Shown here piece after piece: positions 26,801-39,461 of a stretch of DNA of 64,000 bases. Source of the stretch: Syngnathus acus (Eukaryota; Chordata; Actinopteri; Syngnathiformes; Syngnathidae); assembly GCF_901709675.1 (NCBI RefSeq), contig NC_051097.1:11908539-11972538 (forward strand), given 5' to 3'. The position numbers and the translations under genes were made by a program. Every line of letters begins with the position of its first letter. The first letter of the stretch is position 1. The notes beneath the pieces were generated by a model. That model searched no databases. It was not told the origin of the DNA and was given only the letters and a program-made list of their open reading frames with translations.

Positions 26801-27947
26801 TACATCATATGAAAAGCAATGAAAAAAAAGTGGATGTCCAAGTCACGTGATGATGATGATGGTGAGGATCATTACACGTTTGTCACATGACAAGCAAACA
26901 GGGAGGAAGTACAAGAAGGAGGACAGGAAGTAGTCTGAGTGTGAGCGTGTGTTCAGCTGTGTTTTGAATGTTGGATTGAAATGGGCACAAAGTCATGAAT
27001 TCCTATGTGATGCGCGCGTGTGTGTGCGTGTATACGTGTGTGTGTGTACGTGTGCAAGGAAGCGAGCGAGTCAGCGAGGATGAAAATGAAATTAAATGTT
27101 GCCTTCATCCCCACAGCGGCGCATAAATAAAAATGTGGATTAGCATGAGCGCCGACAACACGGCAAGAAGAGGATGCGTGTCTACACAAACTTGCATACA
27201 CAAACGTAGACGCTCGTCTGCAGCAATACGCGCACAACACGAGACCTGCATGCAAGAATCTGACACACCAAATTTTCAACACTACACAAAATCAGTAAAC
27301 ACACAAATACAAACACAGTAAAACAGACACCATACACCTACACCTACACTTGCACACACACTGTGCACTACAGTCTTCCAGATGAAAGAAAGTGTCATGC
27401 GTGAGTGTGTTTTCCTACTGTTACACCTCGTGCGCATCTTGTGTGTGTGCTCGCTCGCTCGCTCGCTCGCTCGCTCGCATGCGGTCTCAGGCCGTTGTCG
27501 CGCTGTTGGCGTGGCGACGCGCTAACAAGGCGCTCACAACAAGTGTATCGGCGCAGCGCAGGCGTTTAGTGGGGGCGTGCCCCGCCGTTTGGCTACAATG
27601 CTCTTGTTGTGGCGGCTAATTAGCGCCCTAGCGGGATAACAAATGATGGAGGGTGGCCATTTTTATTGCTCCGGGGGGAGTGGGCGTGGTCACTGGACAA
27701 AGGAGCTGTCAATCAACACATGTTGCTCTTTGTGCCACAACACGAGCCATTGAGCTCAGCAACATTATGTTATCTTTGCGCAGCGCCAGTGTCGACAATT
27801 TATTGCCTGCCGTTTTGCATGGAATCGTCAATTGGAAAAGTATCGAGTGTCGTGTCTTGTGCTACCTGTGGACCACACCATGTTTTCTGCTTGTGCACTT
27901 TGTACAATCGTGTTCAATGCGTCGTGTTTGCGTGTGCATGCGTGTTC

Positions 27948-28162
<215 letters not shown>

Positions 28163-31100
28163 CGTGCGTGTGTATCAAATGGCACCTTGTGAAAAGGGGC
28201 CATTAGTGAGCATCTTAATGGCAGCAGATTGTCGGCCATTTCTGCGTTTGTGATAACCTCGTCGTGCAGATTGCGGGAGATCAAATGGGCGGGGTCGGGG
28301 GACCGTTTGGCGGCAGCAGTCTCGTTAGTCAGCGTACAAACCAAGGCGTGAAACAGCTGCTGCCAAAAAACAGGAAGCGCTCAAGACGGCGTTAGCAACG
28401 CCAGCGGCGTTATCTGTCCCACACGGTGGTGGCGGCAGCCCCCTCTCTTCCTCCCTGTCGAACCTCCCTCCCCCCCCCCCCCCCCCACACGCACGCACGC
28501 ACGGCCACGTCTACATGTCCACGTCTTCACATCTCCATGCTGACAATGATGGACGTGTCCTATTAAGCTGCTCTCCAGCAGCTGTTGTCTTCTCCTTTTC
28601 ATGATTATTATTATGAGCACAGCATGAAGCACCTTGTCCAGTTTTGTCAAACACAAACACTTGATTTTCGCCACTTTCCGCCACTAATGCTATTTGGGCA
28701 GTATAAGCTTAAGGTAAGGTTAGCAACAAATGTTTAGTAGCACACAGCAGCAACAGTCTATGCACTATGTAGGCACAAAAGTAGATAGTATATACATCAT
28801 TAACACCACACGAATATCAGCAGGGCTTTAGCTAAACACGCTAACGAGTGCACTGACATTGTGGACAGTGAAGAGATTGTTATGTTAGCATTAGTCTATG
28901 CTAATACTGCGTTAGCATTTACTAATATGTCAGTGTAATGCGCGCCTTCTGTTAGCGTAGCGACAATGTTGACTTCGCATTATGCTAATGGTCGGCTGCG
29001 CTCTTATTTGCCGGACTCTACCCTCTCACTTTGCCGGCCGCCCCTCCACCGCAAAAGGTCGAGAGTGGCGCGGCGTTCGCTTTTAGCGAGCAGATGAAGC
29101 AGAAGACAAAGTGGCTTTTAAGCTTAGCGCCATAGTTGCATTAAGGCGCCGTCCGTCTTCATTAGCGTTCCGCTTGTTCATTAGCACCTCCGCGCCGCCC
29201 CGTCAAGGTTGAAATAGACGCGGCGAGACGACCAATCATGGACGACCGTCACGGATGACCATCGGCTCTCGGGCGAGGCGTGCCGCTCCGACTTGCCGTT
29301 AGCATTAATCGACCTATTAAAGATGAAACATATCCACGGGGGGGGGGAGGATGTTAACCTCGGGCCGCGCCCGCACAACTCTGCTCGTCGCCATTAAGCA
29401 AAATGGAGCTTGATGACCACCTCGTCACCTATGACCTCGTGACACCTCATCCTCAAAGAGACAATGAACACATGCATCGTCATGGCGACGACTCAACACA
29501 CACACACACACACACACAGACTGGCCTTTGTTGGTTTGAAATGCAAATGCACATACGTGCTAAGGTGCAAACAAAAGAGCAACATGAGCAACAGAAGCTG
29601 GTGTCTGACTTGTGTTGGTCAACAGGTCTTGTGAGCGCGTGACCACGAGGACGGGCATGCGGTCACGTGACGGCGCCGATGACGATGGGCACGTGGTCAA
29701 ATGACGACGGATGGGCCGCTCGCCAGTCGAGGTAAGAGCGCTCGAAGACAAACAATACTGTCCACCGGTCAATGTCAGGGCGCACGCACAAATAGCCTGT
29801 CGATGCCAGTGCGCGTGCTGCGCAGACAAACAAAGGATTGGTCGCCATTCCGTTCACTTTGCGTCAGGCGTGTACAACGGACTGGTCGGCAGCCCATCAA
29901 AAGGCACCAAATGAGCGACAGACAGGTCGCTTGCCACATTTCGACAAACACGCTTTTGCGACGTGAGCGTTTAAAACGAGCACGTGCAAAGGCCGTAGCT
30001 GGCGTTCAAACCCACAAGCGCTGGACTGCCAGCCAGCCCCGCCCACCACTAGTCAAAGACAAAGATGCTTTATTTGACTTTGTGATCTTTTAAAACAGCG
30101 GATTCCGCTCGCACGCACGCACGCACGCCCACCCGCCGCCGCCGCGGTGTGCCGTGCTCAAATAAACCTCTTTTGTGTCTCTTGCGTGTCTGACGTCAGA
30201 CTCGCCGTGAGCGAAGTCAACACAGAAAACTCGAGCACGCCGGCTGCCGCCGCCACCTCGGCCTAGCGTGCGCGTCTCAACACGGCGTGAGGGAGACGGC
30301 GCGTGTGGTCAAACACATTTGCGCACGCGCGCCCTGTACTTTCGGTCTTTTATGGTAAAAAGAAACATTAACAATCTGTCAGAGTCCAGATGGGCCAATC
30401 ATAACACACGCACACGCGGCGAAAAGCACAGACGTGCCAAAAAGCAACGCATGGACACACACACATGCAGAACATACATTCAGTGCGCAAATAACCACGC
30501 ACACATTCACATACCCACAGATGTGACACACGCAGACGGATGCACACACTACACAAGCAATTAACAAATACACGCACGCACGCACACACACATTCTCCTG
30601 ACGTACACACTTCCCACATTGTGTACAGACACAAACACGCTCGCAGGCACATTGTACACTTTTGCAGCACGTTCTCGACTTCTATCACCACACACACAAA
30701 CCAAAAGGCACACGGGCCTGTTCATATGCACACGCTTACATCCGCACGTACACGTGGACACACATTCCGGTCACTTACAGACGCACATTTTCAAATAAAT
30801 ACAAAACTGAGATCACTTCGAATAATAAACACCTTTCACTGTTTCATTGTCATGTGAGCACACATATTAACGGAGCAAAACGTGTGCGGCGGCGGCGGCG
30901 GCGGCGGGCGGCTGCAGCATTGAGGCTAAGCCGAGCGGGAATGCGAGATGATGTCATGGCCAAGCGACGGACGGCGCAGCGCGCGCTCGTTAGCGGCCAT
31001 CAATCAATTAAGAAGCACTTAGCGTGATTTAATAACATTTGCCTGCTTGGTTAGCGTTCTAATCTCATTAGCTGTTAGCTTCTGGGAAGCTCGGAGGTCG

Positions 31101-33277
31101 ACGCTCACCGCGGACCGAGCGAGCGAGCGTGCGCTCGCGTGAGCCGAGTCCAACTTTTGCCTTTGCCGACCTTCAAAATAGGCAACGTAGAGGCCCTTGG
31201 CTTGTCGTGACAGCGGGCCCGGCCGGTGCTAACGTTGCACTGGTGTGGCGCCGGCCGGGTTAGGGTGGCCGACAACCCGCTGCGTTGAGCTGATGCTAAT
31301 TATCGTTGTGCGTGTCACGTTGCCAATCAACAATGGCATAGCACTCTGCCAATATAGTGCTAATGTTGCAATAGCATTGTGCTATGTATGGATTGGCAAA
31401 ATTCCTAAGATTGCGTCAGCCTTGTGCCAACAATTGGTGCTTCTTCTCTTAGCCTCGTGCCAACGTTGCCTTAGCGTCGGCCTTCCAATTTGCTGGTATT
31501 GTGATAGTATTGTGCTAACCGTGCCAATGATGTCACAAATTTCTGATATTGTGACAATGCTGCGTTAGCCTTGTGCTAACCATTTGTGAACTATGTCATT
31601 GTGCTAGTGTGTTGTTAATCTTGCATTAGCATTGTTACAACATTTTGCTAATATTCCGTTGGCATCCGCGCCGCGCACCTTTGCTGACCTTAACTCATAA
31701 AAACATGTGGGTGGCATGTAGCCCCGCCCCCTTCACGGTTGTCCCGGCGACCGGATGATTCAATTACCCATTGATTAAACATCACGTGAGTGGGCCTGAT
31801 GATCAATAGCGCGTCTAACAGAAATGTGGCTAATGCTAACACGGCTATGTTTGACAGCAATCAATCAATCAATCAATCGATGGATCGTCCGTCGATCGGT
31901 GCGGCCTCCCCGCCGAAGGAAGCGTTAGCGCGTTACCCATCGATTTTAAAGTGGACACACACACACACACACGTACGTACGTACACACACGCGGCGAGGC
32001 TTTTATTGTGGCGGTGCGCGTGGGCGGAGGCAATGATGGGATGACCCGGCGGCGGTCTCGGGGGGCAACATGTCTGCCGGCAAACGCTAAGCGATTAGCG
32101 TGCTAGAAAAGCAATAAGGTCATAAAAATTGCATCTCGCTCCGGAACGCCGCCGTAAATCCGCGGCAGGTGGGGCGGCCCGGGGTTGGGGGCCTCGGGCG
32201 GGACGGCGGAGGGCGGAGGAATGACTTTGAAGAGCTCGTCATCTTCAATCTATTTTGCCGCCGCATGTCGCCGCATAGCCGCACTTCATTACGGCCCGTG
32301 GACGGCCCCGCCCTCGGGCTCCCCCTGGGCCCCCGGGGGCCCGGGCGGCTTAAGACCTCATCAGAAGCTTCATTGAACGCTCAAGTCTCCTCATCGATCG
32401 GCCCTCCAAATTAAAAGCACCATTTGCGCTGATCCGCGCTCCTAATGCGCTGCGCTAAGCCCCGCCCCCAACACATGCGCACAAATTAGGAGCGCGCAAA
32501 CGTGACACGCACACACAAACAGACACGCAGAAGATGGGCAAACCCACAAAGTGTCAAATAGAAGAAAGAATAAATATGTCATGAAGGGATCTGTGCACGT
32601 GAAAGGGATGGAGTGGGGGTGGTGATGGGGGGGGGGCGTCAAATGAAATGTTCCAGGCTGCATCAAATTCAATTACATGCTGCTCGCTCCCAACTACACC
32701 GACACACACGTGCAACAAGTACACACAACGACATATGCCTTGCGGACGACTACCAACACATGCACCGGGGCGCAAAGACGCAGCACAACCTGAGCAACAC
32801 AGCTGCATCGGCAGAGCGCGCGGCACGACGCAACAAACACAACGGCACGCGTCGGCAACACAGCTAGCACAATGCGTGTGCAATGCGGCAGAAGCAGCCG
32901 CGCCCGCCGACGTGCCGCCATCTACGAGACGCTCCAATTTCCTCCGCCACTTTGTCCACTCGACGTGGGCGGCGGAAGGAAGCGTGCGCAAAAGCGTCGC
33001 CTCGCCGGGCGTCTTTCCTGCCCTCCCTTTTTTAATATGAGACACCTGCTCTCACTTCCTGTTTGCGCCGCTTTGGCTTCCTGTTTACGCGGCGTGTCAT
33101 CCATCAGCCCGGCCGCGCGCGCCTGAGGCCATTACGGCCACTTGACCCCGACGTCGAGCGAGCGACGCTGGCCAACACGCTGCACCTTGCAGCGTTGCGT
33201 TGGACATTTGCCCAAAGCTGGGAATGAATGGCACAGCGCAACCAACAAGCTTTTGCCCGTTACTACACCCCCGTACG

Positions 33278-33549
33278 CAGAGGCGTAGCCAAGCCGGTGC
33301 GAGCCGGGGCGGCGCCCCGGTTGAAAAAAAAAAAAAAAAGTCGAGCTTTTTCGATTCTTCATTTTCATGCCGTTTTTTTCTTTCGGTCTTGCGCGAATGT
33401 GCTTGCGCTATTCTATGTGCGCGATGTTATCCATTCACCGTTTGCCTCCCGGACGTTGTTTTAGCGATCAGCGAACGGCGTGGGTGATGTTCGATTTTTT
33501 TTCCTGTGGGCGTGCGCCCCTACTGGAAAAATTCCTGGCTACGCCTCTG
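33278..33549. mobile_element. Non-autonomous hAT-type element with 8-bp target duplication
   Basis: The ends are inverted: CAGAGGCGTAGCCA at the left and TGGCTACGCCTCTG at the right, a perfect 14-base match. Both sides are flanked by CCCGTACG (33270-33277 and 33550-33557), a perfect 8-bp target-site duplication. An 8-bp duplication and CAG-starting ends are typical of hAT transposons. The inside has a poly(A) run and no transposase frame, so it is a short deletion derivative (MITE). Confidence 0.88.
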
Positions 33550-34289
33550 CCCGTACGGGTCGCTTCCACGGTGACCAGCCGTCACCGGTTGTTCCCACGC
33601 TCTGACTACACGCCACTGTGAGAACATGCTAATACATGCGAGCACACAAGACGTGTCACGCTGCGGCGACGACGACGACGACATACTGTTGTGTCTTTTC
33701 ACGTGCCGCTGACATTTGTTTCACTTTGAAGAGTCGTTCGGGCGTCGGGACAAAGGCTAGCGAGGCACGTCTTATCGCGCCGATATTCAAACCGCGCCAC
33801 CGCAAGCTAACAAACGGCGCTGCCGCGAGGATCGAGTCAAAGGGCCGAGCGCGGTGACGCTCGCCGAGCATCTTCCTACTTCCTGTCCGTAAGTGCGGCT
33901 TGTGTCGGGCGCTGCCCCCTGACCCGGCGGCGCTGTGCCAACACGATTGCTTTTGTTCTGTCAAGAATATTTAAAGCGTGCTCATAAAAGGCCAAGCGCG
34001 GGTCGGGGTGGGGTTAACAAAGCGGGTTAACCGCCTCGGCGGCGCCGCACCGTCTCGCCGACCTTACGCGCCGTCAGCCGTATCGCCGCGGGTCGCCGGG
34101 GTCACGTTCAATTTCCACTCGCGCCGGCGGAAAATGAAAAGTCGTCATTTGCACAAATCTGAATAATTCACCGGGGCCGCCCGCCGCTGATGAAAACACG
34201 CCGGCCGGGATAAAGGACGCAGCGCCTCCCCCCCGTATCCCCCCCCCCCCCCCGCAGCACCCCATCCTCGGCGGCTAATGATGAATCTG

Positions 34290-34560
34290 GCGGGAGAATG
34301 ATTCGAGCGTCCTCCCGGCCGCCGCTCCCTGTCGACATCTCGAGTGATCGCCAATCAATTAAGATGGCCGACAGCCAACGTCTCGTTAGCGTCCGATTGG
34401 ACCACTTGATTCACCTCCGGGGGCGGCGGCGCCTCACCTGCGTGGAGGAGGCTGGGAGATTTTTTTGCCCATTATGCAAATCCAGCAAGTAAGTGAAACC
34501 GACCAAAGAATGAAAGAATGAATCCTTTGAGCGGCATTAAAACTTCATCCATCAGGAGGG
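34290..34560. promoter_or_regulatory. Candidate regulatory element
   Basis: Mostly repeat-free patch with GCTAATGATGAAT, CAATCAATTAAGATGG, CATTATGCAAATCC (octamer) and GGCATTAAAAC. Composition resembles conserved non-coding elements beside developmental genes. No alignment was possible. Confidence 0.22.
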
Positions 34561-34673
34561 CCTGCGCGGGGGGCGGGGCCGTGCCGCGCCGCGCTGTGCC
34601 GTGCCGCCGGGGTGCGAGGCGGGCCCGCGGTGTGAAATGAAAAGACGCCAAAGCTGATGTTTCCTGCGCCGCG

Positions 34674-34868
34674 CTCGGAAAACCAGCATGGAAATGATGA
34701 TAATTTAAAAAAAACTCGCTCTGTTAATCAAATTAAGACAGACAACAGAGTGGTCACCAGTGTCGGAAAACCAGCATGAAAATGATGATTAAAAACACAA
34801 CAAAAACCTCTCCATTTACTTCTGTAAATCAAATGAAGACAGACAACCGAGTGGTCACCAGCAAGTGT
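34674..34868 (+). repeat. Diverged tandem duplication, about 95-100 bp unit
   Basis: Two copies share CGGAAAACCAGCATG at the start, then AATGATGAT, and AGACAGACAAC[A/C]GAGTGG near the end. Middle parts have diverged and differ in length. Confidence 0.75.
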
Positions 34869-35140
34869 CCGGGGACGGGCGTCGTCTAATAGCAAAGAAC
34901 TTGTGGACACAAACATGGACTGGACGCCAGCCAGTGTCGAGGAACATTGAGGCATGCAACACACTCGTGAGAACCTTGAAGGGCGATACTCTTGGCTTTT
35001 AGTCATTGACGAAGTTAATGTGCTCATGCGAATGAATATTTTCTCTCCGGCCATCATGCTATTGCCACATTGGGAGTCGTGACGAGCCAATCACTGCAAA
35101 GCTGACTAGAAACTCTTAAATGTCTGGGTTGCAAAGTAAA

Positions 35141-35263
35141 GCCCGGCCGCCCGGCCGCCCGGCCGCCCGGCCGCCCGGCCGCCCGGCCGCCCGGCCGCCC
35201 GGCCGCCCGGCCGCCCGGCCGCCCGGCCGCCCGGCCGCCCGGCCGCCCGGCCGCCCGGCCGCC
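35141..35263 (+). repeat. (GGCCGCCC)n array, about 15 copies
   Basis: Nearly perfect 8-base units, entirely G/C. Open in several frames on both strands (RPPGRPAA or GGRAAGRP), all artefacts. It sits about 420 bases upstream of the abraxas1 start codon. Confidence 0.95.
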
Positions 35264-35679
35264 GCAACCGTTTGTCCTGTTCAGGCAAGCGCGCGTCACG
35301 TGACCCATGTGTGGTGGTGTGGCGCCACCTCCTGAACCCAAAACGCTCAAACACGCGTTTCAAAGAAAAGAAGTCTGTTATACAGCCATCCAATTTTCAT
35401 ATTACATACAGAGTAGGAAATTATTCTAGAAAATAGAATCGACAGGTTTGGTGGGAAGAAGTAGGTAAAGTTGTCAAACTTATAATGGGATGGTAGGTAC
35501 TTTGGTTCACACTCCAACACGGTAGGTGGCGGTAACGCGTGTGGCTGGAGCAAGATTGCGCGGGAATTCGCGCATCGTTGTCTCAGCGGGGCGGAGCGGC
35601 GCGGCGCTCAGCGCTAAGTTGACTGCGTTTCTTTTGCGGCTCAGTGACGCTGTCGAGTGATCCCAGCAACGCAAAGAAG

Positions 35680-38170
35680 ATGGCGGAGCCCTCGGTTCGG
35701 ATCCCCGGAATTGTTTTGTCTTCTTTATTGTTTGAGCACATCAACAAAGACTCGGACGTGGTGAGGAAAGAGCCGAGCAATTGGCACTTAGTATCTGGAG
35801 CGGCTCGCCGTGTCCAGGCCTTCGCCGAGTACCGAGTTAGCAGCACAATGCTTTCTTGAATTCGCTTAGGTCGCTAAAGTCACGTGGAAAGTGACGTGTC
35901 GCGATATTTGTTTGTCTGTCTGTTTGTGCTTGCGGTCTTTGTCACTCTCCATTGCACTTTGACGCGAAATAACATGTTCGCATCTTGTGGCCTCAACAAG
36001 AGTGACGTGTGAAAGTGAAGCGCTCCTGTTGAGCTGCACTTGATGTCGGTTTGTTGGCCAGGAAGGTTTGATCCTTGGCGAGAACCACGTGGAGGAGCAC
36101 GTGACCATCAGCGACACGCAAGAGGACCACGTTCACCTCCGCCGAACGTCCAGTAAGCACGGCACGGCAGGAAAACGCCACGAGCACACACAATCTGCTA
36201 GCTTAATGCGAACAGATGAAGCAAGATGGCGGCCCCTGTGGAAATGTGACTTCACAATTGCACATTGAGACATCCAAATGTTGAGCCAAGCCATAACCTT
36301 TTAATTGCTAACACTGTGAAATGCCACAGGTCTGTGCTTTCCATTTTATTATGCTGCATTTCTTCCAAGAGCTCAGTGCCGCCCTGGCATGTTGTGGTAC
36401 CTTACGGTATTACACTTCACGTGTGCAAATCCAAATGTTGTACTTTGACATCAAAAATAACATGTCCACTTTCATTCATTGAACTTATCCGATGTGTTGC
36501 AGGCGTCCACAAACACGTGTGTTGCCACAAACTCGACACGTGAGTCCACTCCACATGATCACGTCACATGATGGAGGCCAGAAAAAAGATCACGTCATGA
36601 CTCTGTGACGTGTGTGCGCGCAGCTGGTACGACGCAGCGGGCAGGGTGGACGAGGAGGCGGTTGGCAGGCTCCTGGGGGGAAACCATCGGGATCTCCTGA
36701 TCGGGTGGTACCGCCAACGCAGGAACTCTGAGCGGCGAATGACAATGCGTGAGAAAGCGGTGCACGAGAACTTTAGGGCGGCTCTGCGCGTGCCGCACGC
36801 CGTCTTCCTGCTGGTGACCCCCGCGCCGCTGGCGGAGGCCGGCTCCACCCACCGCGCCGAATACTCTGCCTTTGTCTCCGGCAACAGGTGAGGGAGGAAG
36901 TCGCGGCGGTGCGATGACGTCATTCTGACGACGTCATTCTGACGTGATGCTGTGGTGCGAAGGCAGGTCCCCGTGGTGGTCACCAACTTGGCGTCGCTGG
37001 ACCATCGGGCGTACTGGACAGCGTCGCCGCCGTGCCGGACGCCAGGCTACCGCCGCGCCATCGGCCGCCACAGGTAAGGAGCGCTGGCGCCGATGCGGGC
37101 GGGTCTCCCGACTTGCTTTCCTCTCCCAGTTCCACGTTGCTGGACGCCAGCGGTCGGGCGGCGGACGCCGAGGCGGTCAACGGCATGAACGAGTCGCTGC
37201 AAGACGAGCTTCGGGTGAGCCGGCCGGCCGGCCGTAGAAACTTGGCTTGGGCGGGCCCTTTTATCTGCTTCGACTCGACGTTTGTCTTGCTACGTTCACG
37301 TTCAGGGAGAACTAGCTTGGAGCCTTTAGCTTCCTACTGGGGGGGGGGGGGAAGTCTTTCAGTTTGCTTTTAGGGCTTTTTAGTGACAAAAGAACACATT
37401 GGGGGTGGGTGGTGTCACAGCGCTTTCTGAGTGAGTGACGCGAGAGTTGGGACGGCCTATCACGACAAAATATTTTCCTTTCTTGCGCTCCATTAAAACT
37501 CGCTTTGGAGAAATCTCGACATAGTGAGCAAGGAAGCCATCCCAATACAACCGCTGTGCTGTCTGTCCCTCACTTCCTGACCCCCTCCCACTTCCCCGGA
37601 CCAATCAGAGGGCGTGCGGCGCCGTGGCAGACAGCGAGCGCGCCGTGCAGAAGACGCTCACCGAAGTTTGCGCCCTCAGGAAGAAGCTCGGTGACAGCGA
37701 GTCGGCCGCGGCCAGCAAAGGTGAATCTGAAACGTATCAATCTTTGGCAGGATCGGGAAGTGCGCTCGCGCCGCCGCCGCCGCTGCCTCGTTGCCTTTTC
37801 TACTTGAGTCGCTCGGGCGACTCTCTTTTAAGACGAATGCTTTTGTGTTCCTGTAGCAACCGTTCTCGAGTTGATTGCCATATTGGTAGAAGTGGGCTAA
37901 AGGTGGACACCATGCACTTGTTTACTGTCCCCAGCAGAGGGCGTGGCCGTGGCAACGAGGAACCTGCGCCTCCGGCTGGCCATCGGCGCACTCGTGGCCC
38001 ACTCGCCGCTCTTTGGCTCGTGTACGCTGACGCGCGACGCCTTTCCCGTGCTGGAGGCTGCGTGCGACGAGATGAAGCGCCGACCCGTCGCGGCGGCCAA
38101 ACGGTCAGCCAAGAGGAAGCGACGCCACAAAGTGATGTCAAGAAAGACGGCACCGTCGGCGGTTGTTTGA
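35680..38170 (+). CDS. abraxas1: Abraxas 1, MPN-minus scaffold of the BRCA1-A complex
   Basis: Scaffold that holds BRCC36 (K63-linkage deubiquitinase) and RAP80 in the nuclear BRCA1-A DNA-damage complex. Exons 35680-35760, 36062-36152, 36503-36539, 36624-36887, 36963-37073, 37130-37214, 37609-37720 and 37938-38170 join in phase, giving 337 residues (human 409). Matches: GIVLSSLLFEHINKDSD, EGLILGE, LIGWYRQRRNSERRMTMRE, VFLLVTPAPLAEAGSTHR, VPVVVTNLAS and the coiled coil NGMNESLQDELR to ALRKKLGDSE. The last exon covers the LRLAIGALVAHSPLF part, then a Lys/Arg-rich end RKRRHKVMSRKTAPSAVV. It has no C-terminal SPxF motif (see findings). The acceptor of exon 5 is placed at 36962 because only that keeps frame. 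Confidence 0.87.
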
Positions 38171-38177
38171 CTTTGCA

Positions 38178-38183
38178 TTTATT
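38178..38183 (-). terminator. Poly(A) signal AATAAA of mrps18c
   Basis: TTTATT on the + strand reads AATAAA on the - strand, 38 bases after the mrps18c stop. Cleavage 10-30 bases further on would fall inside the last codons of abraxas1 on the other strand. Confidence 0.55.
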
Positions 38184-38221
38184 GGCCAATGACGAAAAGG
38201 AGGAGGTGAGGCGAGGCGAGG

Positions 38222-39461
38222 CTAATCCGCATGTTTGAAGCTGCAGATGTTGGGGTCCCGCATCAACTCGGGATGTTTGTGCGTCACTGACATGAAACCT
38301 AAACAAACACGTGCACACGCCACACAATCTGTTTTGTTTGGCCCAGGAAAGTGAGCTATGTTTTGCCTTAGCGCCATCTTGTGGCACTGCTGCCAATTCC
38401 ATTTAAAGGAGAGGAAATGCCATGACTTGCCTGCCAGTTTTGTTTGTCTACATGTGTTGCACCGCACCACTGCTGGTGTGCAAATGTTCATCAGGCCACC
38501 TGAGGCGGCGTTTCACATTAGGTGTCAGCGTTTAGCTGGAGAACGTTGCTTGCTTTGAATACCAAATGGGCTCTTTGCCAAGCAAGCCAGAGCAAAACAA
38601 CGACGGCTGGAAAAAAGGACAGCTGCGTGTGGGAGAAGTTGCGTGGTGTCTTATTACCTACCCATAGCGTGCGCCTTCTTGATGGCCTTGGAGATTTCTT
38701 TTTGTTTGCGTCCACACAAGCCTGGCATCAACACATTTGTAGGTTGGTTGCCCATCCAATCGCATCCGGTCGCGGGGCCTGTCGGACCATTGGGCGGGCC
38801 TTACCGGTGATGTGGCGGCCGTAGATCCTCCCCGTGTGCGGCGAGATGAACTGAGACAGAAGCTGCGCACAAACGCCGCGTTTAGACTTCCACGGAGAAA
38901 GCGGACATGCTTTCGAGCTTTGGGCACAATACGAAACATGCAAGTGAGGTGTTCTTTTTGTCCGAGTCGAGTCGCCATTCTACACCGAACCGAGAGCTTT
39001 TAAACGGATAGTCAGTCGCTGATGTTGTCGCCTGACTTGAGGGTTTTTTTTCCAAAAACAATTTGATGCACCTACCTGGATGTTCTTGAAGTCGACGGTG
39101 ACGTCGCAGAGGACGCAGCCTTTGTGCGGCTCCTTGTACGGATTGTTCATCCTGACAAACTGCCATCGCAGATGACAAGGGGCGGGCGCGCGCGAGCGCG
39201 TCGTTATTATGTCGCGAATGAATGTTGTCCAAAAGCCAAGGAGCAGCGGGCGACTCACCGGGTGGTCTTTCACTTGGTCTTGGCCATCGGATGAAACGGG
39301 CCTGCCCGTCAAAGCTGCAACACAACCAGACTGAGGATTAGCACGAACCAACCAACATTGTCTTTTCCCACTAAGTTACGTTGTTCACCTGCAGCTTTGC
39401 TCGCGTTTCGGAGGCGCGAAAAGACCCCAAACAAGAAATACGTTCGCTTGAGAGGCAACAT
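38222..39461 (-). CDS. mrps18c: Mitochondrial ribosomal protein bS18c, six exons
   Basis: Component of the mitochondrial small ribosomal subunit. Exons in transcript order: 39461-39389, 39314-39259, 39159-39076, 38862-38805, 38721-38662, 38298-38222; all phases fit and the protein has 135 residues (human 142). The start gives MLPLKRTYFLFGVFSRLRNA, a basic and hydrophobic leader of the kind used for mitochondrial import. The conserved core follows: MNNPYKEPHKGCVLCDVTVD with the CxxC half of the S18 zinc-type site, LLSQFISPHTGRIYGRHITG, LCGRKQKEISKAIKKAHAMG and ELMRDPNICSFKHAD at the end. It converges with abraxas1; only 51 bases separate the two stop codons. Confidence 0.9.

Larger units (their letters stand above)
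28701..35679. other. Gene-free region upstream of abraxas1
   Basis: No coding exon. It contains a GCTAAT/TTGTGC-rich diffuse block (31280-31660), CA-rich tracts (30400-30780), a hAT-type element (33278-33549), a tandem duplication (34674-34868), the CCGGCCGC array (35141-35263) and repeat-free patches such as 29090-29330 and 34100-34560. Confidence 0.5.

Noticed and set aside
35120-35393. Arg/Pro/Gly-repeat frames on both strands
   Set aside because: They are readings of the GGCCGCCC array in different frames, not genes.
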